Positions 18,629 through 29,404 of a stretch of DNA of 64,000 nt are shown here, in pieces. The notes under the pieces are model-generated. The model had not been told where the DNA came from, searched no databases, and worked only from the letters and a program-made list of their open reading frames with translations. The stretch's first letter is position 1, and each line of letters begins with the position of its first letter. The position numbers and the translations under genes are program-made. This DNA is from Zanthoxylum bungeanum (taxonomy: Eukaryota; Streptophyta; Magnoliopsida; Sapindales; Rutaceae), in the NCBI GenBank assembly GCA_019454045.1, contig SKCR01051196.1, positions 1 through 64,000 of the forward strand, given 5' to 3'.

Positions 18629-20813
18629 TTAAAGAGCATGCATATATTAGGATGTTATTTGGGGAAAATTGTTTGAAGCATGATTTGATGAGTTTGCTTG
18701 ATTAAATATGCTTAGATGTATGTTATATAGATTATACATCATCAATTTCTTGGAAAATAAATTGGATTAATTTTTCCAACCCAAATGAGGCTTGGCCGAA
18801 TACATGCAAGCATGTGGACTAGATGATTTTTTAATTTTAAGACATTAGATGACTTGAAATAATATGGAATGATGATTTGTAACTCGATTGGATTGAAAAC
18901 GAAATCGGAACCATTTTAATCACCTTGGCCGAATGCTTGATGGAGTATTAGGGACTTGATTTTTGATTAAATAATGTTGGACATATATTTTAAGATAAAA
19001 TATGATTAATGGATTAATTTGATATTTTGGGAATATTGATTTAAAGGATTAATCATGAAAATACACTTTAATTAATTAAGTTATAAATTTGGAATTTTAA
19101 AATTTGGTTAATTGGGCTTAAATTGGAATTGGGCCTAAAACTATTATATTTGGACATAAATGGGCTTGGTTGGGCCAAGTAGATTTGGACCATTTGGATT
19201 GGATCCAAAATGGGCCTAAATCACACCATTTAAGTCCAAATGTAATAAATGGGCTTTTATGTTTAATTGGGCCTTATGGGCTTGATATTGATTTTATGGC
19301 AAATGAGGGTGATTCCTTATTGGGCTTGGAAATTGGGTTTGACCCACATTGACCAAGGCCCAAGCCTTATGAAATCAATAGAAAGCCCATCGGACTTTAA
19401 TTAAACGGACATTAGATGTTAGTTGGGCTTTGAGACCCAATAGTACTAGATTTGGAATCTAAGTTATAAAAGCACAATAAAAGTGTAAATATTTAATTTA
19501 GAATTAAATAAAAGGATTAGTATTGAATACGACTTAAATTGGATTTAACGAGTAGTTCGATATAATTCGTGAATTCATACCATAAGTATTTATTCTCAAA
19601 ACGAGTTGGACTCGCGCAAATGCAAACAATTGTTTGAACATTGTATTGTCACCTAATTAAAGACTAATTAATTGGATTTGATTGGTTGTATAACATGCCT
19701 TGAATGAATGAATGTGGATGTGTTGTATGAATAGTGTATATCGGATGGATATTAGAAGGGAAAGGGTAATTTTAGAAATTGTTGTAAATTTGGAATTTAT
19801 AAATTGGACCTGCGTGTCCAGCCTTATCTCTTTATCTCTTTGTATTCTCTTCTCTCACCTAATTCCCCTCAATGTAAATGAGGTTTCTCTTATTGTATTA
19901 TGTAATTGGGTAGTAGTAGAATAGTGCTAGCGGGGAGAGGAAATGGAGTGATTTGTTCTAGGAACAAGTTGTTTATATATCCATCCGCATATCACTATTA
20001 ATTTACTTTACGCGCTTTATGATGTTTTAGAAGCATGCTTAAGGGTGTATGATGATGAGACCTAACAAAGATAATAAATTGGTTGCCAATTACGCGAAAA
20101 TCCCTCAATTTATATTAAGCAAATATCCTTCCATTGAATGATTCTTGTTCAAGATCCGAAGTTGGCATTGGTTTGTTGGCCAAAGTCAAGACCTTGTCAA
20201 TTAGGATGTACTTGAATCATGAGAGTTTTGTTCCATATCGGTGTCTAGTCCAAGTTGTGATTTGTTGGCCAAAGTCAAGATCACTTCTTGTCCAAAGACA
20301 TTGATTACGAAACTTTCCTTGTCAATGGGTCCCGCTTAACTGGAATCATTAGGTTTGTTGTGCCAAAGCCAAGGCCTAGATGATTCGGAGGATAAGGTTA
20401 GGAAAATGTATTAGATACATTGACATAAGTATTGTACATATGTTTAGGACTTGGATGTCCACCTGACCGGATCTAGGAATTGGATTGGATCCAATTGATC
20501 TGAGAGATCTACCTAGTTAAGTAGCATACAGCTTGTTGGCCAAAGTCAAGGTTGTGTGTTATTTAACGGGATCCTAGCCCACTAGGAAAGGATTTCCCGA
20601 GTTCTCAACGGAGGGTTAGAGACTTGATGAAAATAGTGGGAGGCTAGTATGTGAATTTGCAATTTCGTTCAGATACTTTGCCTTACGCGTCTTTCAAAAT
20701 TATTTCGTCTATTTTATTCAAATTAGTTGGACTAATACATTGTTATTTTTCTTGTAACAGTTTGACTGTACCCATTTCATCGTCAACTAAATAGTTAGAC
20801 TATTGTGGTTGAG
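18629..20813 (+). other. Cop-B untranslated leader (2.2 kb)
   Basis: It is non-coding and alignable with the Cop-A and Cop-C leaders. It has about ten TGGGCC/TGGGCT words between 19108 and 19432 and the triplicated 18-mer at 20173-20550. The last part (GTAACAGTTTGACTGTACCC, near 20755) leads to the gag ATG. Confidence 0.75.
20173..20550 (+). repeat. Three spaced copies of TTGTTGGCCAAAGTCAAG (Cop-B leader)
   Basis: Exact or near-exact copies stand at 20173-20190, 20262-20279 and 20533-20550. Position and spacing match the leaders of Cop-A and Cop-C. Confidence 0.85.
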
Positions 20814-21660
20814 ATGGCTAGCAAGGGAAATGTGCGTGACATCATCATGGGTGATAATGTCTTTAAAGGCACAAACTTCGCTGACTGGGAAATGAACCTC
20901 AAGATAGTACTTGGGGCTGAGAGGCTACTGTACACTATACAGACACCTCTCCCGCCTAGACCCACTGATCCGCTTGAGCTGGAGTTATGGAAAACTCACA
21001 GCGAGGATTGTGACACAACAGCTCAGGCTGTTATGTTAGCTTCAATGACTCAACACTTTCGTCGCCAGAATAGGGACTTGGATCCTTATAACATGATGGC
21101 TAGACTGCAAGATCTCCACCGCACCAACAAGCGGATGGAGAGGTATGAGTTAGTGAAGAAACTCTTCCGCACCCGAATGACTGAAGGCACATCAGTTGAG
21201 GTCCACGGGGCTCAAATGATTGCCGATATTGATGAGTTGGCCAATATGGAATAGTCTTGGAGGCTGAGCTGACTGTAGATTTGATCTTACAATCACTTCC
21301 CGATACTTGGAAACAAATCATAATCAACTATAAGTTGATGGATACCGATGACACTCTTGGAGAGCTGTTATCCATGCTGAAGGAGTCTGAAAAAGAACTC
21401 CTAAAGGGGGCAAGCGCGAGGCGCACTATGCATCGACCTCTCAGGGGCCAAGGGCTGGGCCCAAGGCAACTGGAGGGGTGAAGAAGAGGAAATATAAAAA
21501 AAGGGTAAAGGCAAGTTGACAAAGGCTTCTGGGAAGCCAAGGGACAAATCTCAAGATGTCTGCCTCAAATGCGGCAAAAAGGGCACTGGAAACGTGACTG
21601 CCGAGTGGGCAAAGGACAGAGGGAGGATATCAAGGCAGGCAAGGCACCAGCCTCTGGTAT
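20814..21660 (+). pseudogene. Cop-B gag, frameshifted at homopolymers
   Basis: I take the start as ATG 20814 (MASKGNVRDIIMGDNVFKGT), the first ATG after leader stops; a GTG 9 bases upstream is in frame but an unlikely start. The retrotransposon gag domain (DWEMNLKIVLGAERLLY, DPYNMMARLQDLHRTN, LILQSLPDTWKQIIINY) is followed by a basic stretch and a CCHC knuckle at about 21561-21602. Breaks: one G missing near 21247, one near 21405, one A near 21500, one G near 21585. Every break is in a run of G or A. Confidence 0.88.
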
Positions 21661-22770
21661 GTTTGTTATTGAAATAAATATGACTACTTCAAGTCTTAAA
21701 AATTGGATTTTTGATTCTGGTTGTGCTGCTCATATTTGTACTGATTTGCAGGATCTGCAGAATAGCAGGATGCTGGCTTCAGGGGAGGTTGACCTACGAG
21801 TCGGAAACGGAACATCAGTTGCTGTTTTGGCTGTAGGGACTTTGTTTTAGAACTGCCCTCGGGGCATGTACTTAAACTTTTGAACTGTTATTATATACCT
21901 AGTTTAACTAGGAATATTATATCTGTATCTTTGTTAACCCAGCATGGGTACACTTTTGTATTTAGAAACACTGGGTGTTATTTATATAAAAATGATGCAG
22001 AAATATGCACTGCCGTTGCAAATAATGGTCTTTATATTTTGAATATAAATAAATCTCCTAAAATGACAAACAAAAGGCTCAAAAGGAGTAATCTAAAAGA
22101 TGAAGCTTATATGTGGCATTGTCGTCTAGGACACATCAACAAGACTCGCATATCCACACTTTCGAAGAGTGGGTACTTGGACGAATTTGATCCCAATTCA
22201 TATGACGTCTGCGAATCTTGTCTTTTAGGCAAAATGCCTAAATCACCTTTTAGCGGTAAAGGTGAACGTGCCACAGAACTGTTGGCTCTCGTTCATACTG
22301 ACGTATGTGGGCCCATGTCTAGCCAGGCTAGAGGTGGATTTCACTACTTCGTAACCTTTACAGATGATGCATCTCGTTACGGTTATGTGTATCTTATGAG
22401 ACACAAGTCGGAAACTTTTGAGAAATTCAAAGAGTTTCGACACGAAGTGGAGAAACAAACAGGGAAGAGTATTAAGACATTACGGTCAGACCGTGGTGGC
22501 GAATACTTAAGTTATGAGTTTCAAGATTACTTAAAAGAATATGGTATTCTTTCACAGTGGACTCCTCCTGGAACACCGCAATTAAACGGTGTGTCCGAAC
22601 GGAGAAACCGCACCTTGTTAGACATGGTGAGGTCAATGATGAGTCGCACTGAGCTACCAATATCCTTCTGGGGATACGCATTAAACAGTGCTATACTTAT
22701 TTTAAATAAGGTACCGTCGAAGTCTGTTGAACAGACTCCATATGAGATATGGACAGGAAGGAAACCAGTT
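21661..22770 (+). pseudogene. Cop-B protease and integrase, frameshifted once inside
   Basis: Protease DSG is at 21713-21721 (NWIFDSGCAAH). One T is missing in a T run near 21838. From 21880 the frame is open for 300 codons: integrase zinc site (HCRLGHINK...CESC) near 22113-22220, then the catalytic triad D (HTDVCGP, 22300), D (RSDRGGEY, 22489) and E (NGVSERRN, 22597), with 35 residues between the last two. It ends near TPYEIWTGRKP, where one G is missing near 22767. The core is complete and typical of Copia. Confidence 0.92.
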
Positions 22771-24765
22771 TCTCTTTCCTGAAGATTTGGGGATGCTGGG
22801 CATATGTTAAACGTTTGGAAGGTACCAAACTTGAACCCAAATCTGATAAATGCCTTTTCGTAGGATATCCTAGGGAAACCAAAGGATATTACTTCTATCA
22901 CCCACAAGAGAACAAAGTTTTTGTTGCTCTGCATGCATTTTTCCTTGAGAAGGAATTTCTAGATGCAGTGGTAAGTGGGAGGAAAGTAGAACTCGATGAA
23001 AATCGTAGTGATACTGTTCCTGGCAATGAATCAATGACGGAACATGAACAGACCATCCGGGATGAGTCTGTACCACAATCTTCATATACACAAGGACCGC
23101 GTAGGTCGGAGAGAGTCAGAACAGTACCTGAGAGGTATGGGTTCCTGATCTCACCTCATGTAGATATTAATCTTATTGAGGATAATGAGCCGGCTACGTA
23201 TGAGGAAGCGATACAAAATATCGATTCCGCTTTATGGCAAGAAGCCATGAAGTCCGAGATGGATTCCATGTACGCCAACCAAGTTTGGACACTGGTTGAT
23301 GCACCAGAAGGCGTAAAGCCTATTGGATGCAGATGGATCTTCAAGAAGAAGACTGACATGGATGGCAACGTACAAACGTACAAAGCTAGGCTTGTAGCGA
23401 AGGGGTATCGTCAACAATATGGTATTGATTATGACGAAACCTTCTCACCCGTTGCCATGATTAAATCCATTCGGATAATGCTTGCAATAGCTGCATATTT
23501 TGATTACGAGATATGGCAGATGGACGTTAAAACCGCTTTCCTTAACGGAAACCTTTTGGAGGATGTTTATATGCAACAGCCTGACGGTTTTATCATACCT
23601 AGACTTGCAAACAAGGTTTGTAAGTTAAATCGATCCATTTATGGATTGAAGCAAGCATCACGGTCATGGAATCAGCGTTTTGATGAGATCATAAAAGAAT
23701 ATGATTTCGTGCAAAACGCAGATGACCCTTGTGTATACAAGAAGGTTAGTGGGAGAGCACTTACTTTTATTGTCCTTTATGTCGACGACGTATTGCTTAT
23801 AGGCAATGACATTCCCATGCTAACGTCGGTGAAAGCTTGGCTTTCATTAAAATTCTCCATGAAAGATCTGGGAGAAGCAGCCTTTATTCTTGGAATAAAG
23901 ATCTACCGGGATAGATCTAGAAAGCTGCTTGGACTCTCCCAGAGTACATACATTGATAAAGTGTTGAAGCGATTCAACATGGAACAATCCAAGAGGGGAT
24001 TGGTTCCAATGGTACGTGGTACCTCTCTGTCTAAGGACATGTGTCCTAAGACTCAGGAAGAGAGAGACAACATGAGTCGGATACCGTTCGCCTCGGCAGT
24101 CGGATCGATCATGTATGCCATGATATGTACACGACCTGATGTCTCATATGCTTTGAGCATGTGCAGTCGCTATCAGGCCGATCCAGGTGAAGGTCACTGG
24201 ATAGCAGTTAAGAATATCCTTAAGTATCTTAAACGAACTAAGGATGCTTTCTTAATTTATGGAGATGGAGAACTTGCGGTATCTGGGTATACCGATGCAA
24301 GTTTCCAAACCGACAAGGATGACTACAAGTCGCAATCCGGGTACATTTTTTGTTTGAATAACGGAGCAGTGAGCTGGAAATCTTCCAAGCAAGATACTGT
24401 TGCCGATTCAACAACAGAAGCGGAGTACATCGCTGCATCTGAAGCAGCAAAGGAGGCAGTTTGGATCCGAAAGTTCCTAATCGGATTAGGAGTAGTTCCA
24501 TTAGCAGCTGAGCCCGTTCCATTGTATTGTGACAATAACGGGGCTATAGCGCAGGCTAAGGAACCAAGGTCTCATCAACGGTCCAAGCATGTTCTTCGGA
24601 CGTTACCATCTGATTCGGGAGATTATACATCGTGGCGATGTAAAGGTCGAGAAGGTCACATCAGATGACAACATTGCAGATCCGCTGACGAAGGCTGTTC
24701 TTCAGCAAGTTTTTGAACGACACATACATAGTTCGGGTATTAGATGCTTGAGTGACTGGCTATAG
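22771..24765 (+). pseudogene. Cop-B reverse transcriptase and RNase H, one late frameshift
   Basis: After the shift near 22767 a single frame of over 600 codons runs to about 24600. RT: LYANQVWTLV-type start (MYANQVWTLVDAPEG), CRWIFKKKTDMDG, YKARLVAKGYRQ, QMDVKTAFLNGNL, YGLKQASRSWNQRF and catalytic YVDDVLLIG (YVDD at 23778-23789). RNase H: YTDASFQ (24288), TTEAEYIA, YCDNNGA, with its D-E-D residues present. One extra G near 24600 shifts the last 50 codons; the family end (LSDWL) and TAG are at 24763-24765. Confidence 0.93.
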
Positions 24766-24768
24766 GCC

Positions 24769-24779
24769 AAGTGGGAGAT
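24769..24779 (+). promoter_or_regulatory. Cop-B polypurine tract
   Basis: AAGTGGGAGAT directly before the 3' LTR, the plus-strand primer. The same 11 bases precede the 3' LTRs of Cop-A and Cop-C. Confidence 0.88.
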
Positions 24780-26743
24780 TGTTAGACATTATGTCCCATA
24801 GCGTCACTATTTGTAAATGATATTGTATTATTGTACAAAATTAACTATGTGATAATGAAATTGCCTTTTGCCGTTTTGTAATATTATTTACTTTGATATA
24901 TAAATGGCGAAAGTCCATATGATTAATACCGGATTGAGATGATATGAGACAGTATCAATCCATAAAGGTTTAATCATTAAATATCCCTAGTCGGAGTATT
25001 ATCGAGATCGGACATCGATAATGCGGAATAGACTAGTGTTGCGCTTGTGCACGTTGTGAGGGCACAACGGCATAGTTCTCATATATTTAAGTATTGGATA
25101 CTTATGCAAGTGCGATAGGAGGTTGTGTTTTACCGATGGTACGGAAAACAGCTTCGCTCTGGATAGACCCCGCGGAATCCCATTGGTAGTATGTCTGCGT
25201 GTCTATGGGAGGCCGCATCAGGGTAGGTGTATATGGTCTTAACCTGAGACTTACATCGCTAGTACTTGCGACAATCGGTAAACTTTGGTTTTGGTGGTTG
25301 GGGACCTTAACCGGTTCTGTGTACACCTCTTCTGGGTTTATCGAGAATCGTAGTGTACTGGATGTGATGTCGAGATGGAAGTATCACTTCAGACATATGG
25401 AGATGATGATCACGCAGGACACAGAACTAGTACTCTATAAAGGTTGCAACCGTCGGGACAATATGACCAGGTCAGGATTGTCCGATTTAAAGAGACTAGT
25501 TGCTTGATGTCCGATATATGTTTCGTACGGGCAGACACATCTCCAGCCCCAGGCCTAACATGTGATCGTCCGATACTGGATCGATGTACGCAATACTACG
25601 GTATACTACGCTTGATATAGATCTTATATTCCTATAAGAATATTTCTGGAGAATTGGGTAGGCATGGCGCTTTGCTAGAAGCCAACCTTGTCTTGTGAAT
25701 CGGTGTAAACGTAATACGAGGTACGTACGTGTTCGGATTATCCGACGACCGTATTTACTACTGCCAAATATCCGGAGATCTCTTGGGTCGCTTCCTGAAG
25801 ATTCACCAATGACGTATGATTCAAACTCGATTAATCTTGGATTAATTACGGAGAGACTTTATCTTGGGTAAAGTACTAATAAAGAGAGAGAACGATTAGT
25901 TTAGAATTAATCGTAAAATTATTATTTCGATATAATAATCGAAATTCGATTTCGACGCGAAATTAAAATTAGATTTTAATTCGGGCAAACGAGTTAATTT
26001 AGAATTAATTCGTTAGCGACGTAAATAACAATTTCGCTAGGCGCAATTATTTATTTAAATTCGATTTAATTAACGTCGCGACGTAAGTTCGGTATTTCGG
26101 AAATATCGGACCCGAACGCGTGAGTGCACGTGGGCCCACTTTCATTTGGAAACGTGTGGGGCCCACATGACACATGTCATTATTTGCATTATTTAATTGT
26201 TGATGTATTGCATGGAGATAGTGTACAATGCACTCAAGGGTTTTGCATGGAAATTGAGTGTTTGACACTCTAAGCCATTGCATGGTTTGTGTCATAAGTT
26301 TATTATTATTTAATAAATATTATGGCATAAATATAAATTGATTTTTGTAACAAAAAATCATATCTCCTCTCCCTCTCAAATTACCGAAACAGTGAGCAAG
26401 TTTTGGGTCTCCATTTTCTTCATTTGTTTTGTGGCAAGACTAGAAGAAAGTGTACAAGTTTGGAACTTTAATACACAACTTTGGCTAGCACCATCAAGGG
26501 ATCATACAAGGTGTTATGGGAAACTCATCTTAGAGCTTGGAAGGATCAAACATTGCTTGGAGCTTCTCTTTTCATCTTGGCCGAAACCCTCACTGCACTA
26601 AGGAGGAAATTTTTGTTTCATCAACGCATCCGCATTCCGATCTTTGTGAGTATGATTCCGCCATACTTCAATATTGTTCATTCTATTATATATATATTTT
26701 GCTTGTTCTTTTGATCTTGGGACTTGGATTAGATTTTCCAACA
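24780..26743 (+). repeat. Cop-B 3' LTR
   Basis: It is 1964 bp, TGTTAGACATTATGTCCCAT...TTCCAACA. Differences from 16648-18613 are mostly single-base changes in run length (for example CTTCTTCTGG/CTTCTGG, TAAAAGG/TAAAGG, GGGGC/GGGC) with few substitutions near the end. Downstream GCTAGCACAC resumes the Cop-C LTR. Confidence 0.93.
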
Positions 26744-27021
26744 GCTAGCACACTTAGAAGATATACGAAGGTGATAGGAAAACCCACCCACGAGCCGGGA
26801 ACCATTTGAATCAAGCTTGGAGCTCAAAATCATCAACCAAATTTGAAAAAATTTGGACAGTGGAGTGCACTGCTGGGCGCCAAAATGGAGGGCAAAAATC
26901 ATTATTGTATGTTGCCGAATCGTCTCGACCGATCGATGTGAGTATTCCTCTATCTCCGTTGATGTATTCACATATGTTTTTCATTCTTATATCGATCTGG
27001 GGACCTTAATAGAAACCAACG
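26744..27021 (+). repeat. Cop-C 5' LTR, second part
   Basis: It continues the LTR broken at 16647: GCTAGCACACTTAGAAG aligns with 34565 onward in the 3' LTR. It ends CCAACG (expected CCAACA) and is followed by the primer site. Confidence 0.88.
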
Positions 27022-27022
27022 C

Positions 27023-27035
27023 TGGCATCTAGAGC
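27023..27035 (+). promoter_or_regulatory. Cop-C primer binding site, diverged Met type
   Basis: TGGCATCTAGAGC. It keeps TGG, ATC and GAGC of the initiator-Met site but has C for T at position 4 and an added base. Confidence 0.65.
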
Positions 27036-29404
27036 AAGGTTTGAGCATGAAAAGTTTAGGGCTTAAAATTTGGGTAAAATGAATTTGAGCATGATTTTAT
27101 GAAATTTGATGATTGAGTATGCTTAAATGTTGTTGAATTGAGGATTGATTGGATCAATTTCAAGAAAATATGTTTGGAACAATTTTCCCCAATTTTGATG
27201 GTGTTAGCCGAATACTAATATAGCCCTATAATGTCTTGGATTTTTTGATTTTTGATTCATTGGATGAGTTAGAATCATTCGGGAATGTGATTTAATGTCG
27301 ATTGTAGAATTAATTGGATTGAATTCGAATCGAACAAAAATCCCCTCCCTTGGCCGAGACTAAAAGCATGTAATTGGGTTTGATTTTTGTTAAATTATGT
27401 TGGACATGATTTAATAATGATTAGCATGATTAATTTGACTAATTGGTATTTTGGAAATATTGAATTAAGTTAATTGATCATGTTATACACTTTATGATTA
27501 ATTGGATTATGAAATTGGACTTTATGATTTAATTAATTGGGCTTGAATTGGATTTGGGCTTGTAATATTTTTAATGGGCTTATTGGGCTTGGTTGTACCA
27601 AGTTAAGTTTAGGCCAAATGGATCGGATCCAATTGGGCCCAAAACCACTTCCGTTAAGCCCAAATGCGACTTAATGAACCTTTAAAGTTTAATTGGGCTA
27701 ATGAGCCTAAATTGATTTCTAGGCTTATGGGGTAATTCCCGGATTGGATTTTGGTTATTCGATTTGACTCGTGTTGACCAAAAGTCCACGCCTTAAGAAA
27801 TCAATTAAAAGCCCATTGGACTTTAATTGAATTGACGTTGGACGTTAATCGGTCTTTGAGACGCGTTGCGATTAAATTTGGAATTTAAGTCGTAAAAGGT
27901 TTATTATTAAAGTATAATATTTAATTTGGAATTAAATAGCGAATTAGAATTGAATGTATATTAAATTGGATTTAATGATGTAGTTTAATTTAATTCGAGA
28001 ATTCGTACCTTGAGTACTTATTCGCAAAACGAGTTTGACTCGAGCAAAATCAAATCGCTGTTTGAACATTTGATGATCACTAATTATCAGATTAATTAAT
28101 TTGATTAGATTGATTGATAACATGCTTGTGTGAATACGTGGTTGCGATGCATGAATAATGTATATCGGATGAAGATTAGATGGGTGGGACAATTTTAGAA
28201 ATTATTGTAATAAATTTGATTTATTAATTGGACCTGCGTGTCCAGCCTTTTCACCTCCATATTATTTGTATTCTCTTCTCACCTATTCCCCTCAATGTAA
28301 ATGAGGTTTCTTTAGAAGTGTAGTGTAATGGGTAGAAGTAAATACATATGCTAACGGAAGAGAGAAAATGAGAGATTTGATCTAGGATCAATGTGTAAAG
28401 TATCCATCCGCATATCATTATTATTTTATTCATATGCACTTTATTATGTGTTTAGAATGCATGTTTAAGGGTGTATGATGATGAAACCTTAACAAAGATA
28501 ATAAATTGGTTGCCAATTTGCACGCGAAAAACCCTCGCAATATATTAAGCGTCTTTCCTTCCATTGAGTGATTCTTACTCAAGATCTAAGACGACATTAG
28601 TTTGTTGGCCAAAGTCAAGGCTTTTTCTGTCGTGGATGTGTTTGAATCACGAAGGCTTTGTTCCATATTGGTGCCTTGTCCAAGTTGTGGTTTGTTGGCC
28701 AAAGTCAATACCACTTTTTATCCATCGACATTGATTACGAAGCTTTCCATGGTCAATGGGTCGCGCTTAACTGGAATCATTAAGCTTGTTGTGCCAAAAC
28801 CAAGGCTTAGTTGATTCAGAGGAAAAAGTTAGGTAATACATTGGATGTATTGTCATATATAAGATATATGTTTCGGACTTGGATGTCCCTCTACCGGATC
28901 TAGGAATTGGATTGGATCCAATTGATCTTAGAGATCTACCTAGTTAATTATCATACAATTTGTTGGCCAAAGTCAAGATTGTGTGATATTTAACGGGATC
29001 CTAGCCCACTAGGAAATGCGGTTTCCCGAGTACTCAACAGAGGGTTAGAGGCTCGCCGAAAAATAGTGGGAGGCAAGAATTGAATTTACAATATTTGTTT
29101 AATTACTTGTCATACGCGCTCAAACAAATATCATTCGTCAAATAATTAAATGTTAGTTGGACTAATATTTAAATCGTTGCTTTAATAAATAGTTGGACTA
29201 TATTCAAACTATTCATTTATAGTTGATTTTATAATTGGATTATAGTAATCAATATAATTGATTTTAATCTATTAAATTATAGTTGATTAAATAGATGGAC
29301 TATTGTAATCATTTTAATAAATAGTACCAAAATCGTTGATTAAATAGTTGGACTATTAGAATCAAGATATGAAATTGAATGATTGACGTTTAATACATAA
29401 TCCT
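27036..29404 (+). other. Cop-C untranslated leader with local repeats
   Basis: It is homologous to the Cop-A and Cop-B leaders, with TGGGCY words at about 27538-27700 and the 18-mer TTGTTGGCCAAAGTCAAG at 28602, 28692 and 28960. Near its end (about 29182-29372) a segment like AATAGTTGGACTATT is repeated about four times at a step near 50 bp, where Cop-B has one copy just before gag. No gene is seen. Confidence 0.72.

Larger units (their letters stand above)
16648..26743 (+). mobile_element. Cop-B: youngest element, full-length Angela-like Ty1/Copia
   Basis: It is a complete 10.1 kb element: 5' LTR 16648-18613, primer site, 2.2 kb leader, gag-pol 20814-24765, polypurine tract, 3' LTR 24780-26743. 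It splits the Cop-C LTR at ATGCTA/GCTAGC, leaving a GCTA target repeat. The LTRs differ almost only by one- to three-base indels in short runs, plus very few substitutions. The gag-pol frame is broken by seven single-base indels, all in mononucleotide runs, with no nonsense substitution seen. All catalytic motifs are present. Confidence 0.93.

Noticed and set aside
18192..18705. Frames across the Cop-B 5' LTR end, with near copies at the 3' LTR
   Set aside because: They are present because the LTR is duplicated; they change frame between the two LTRs and run across the LTR border.
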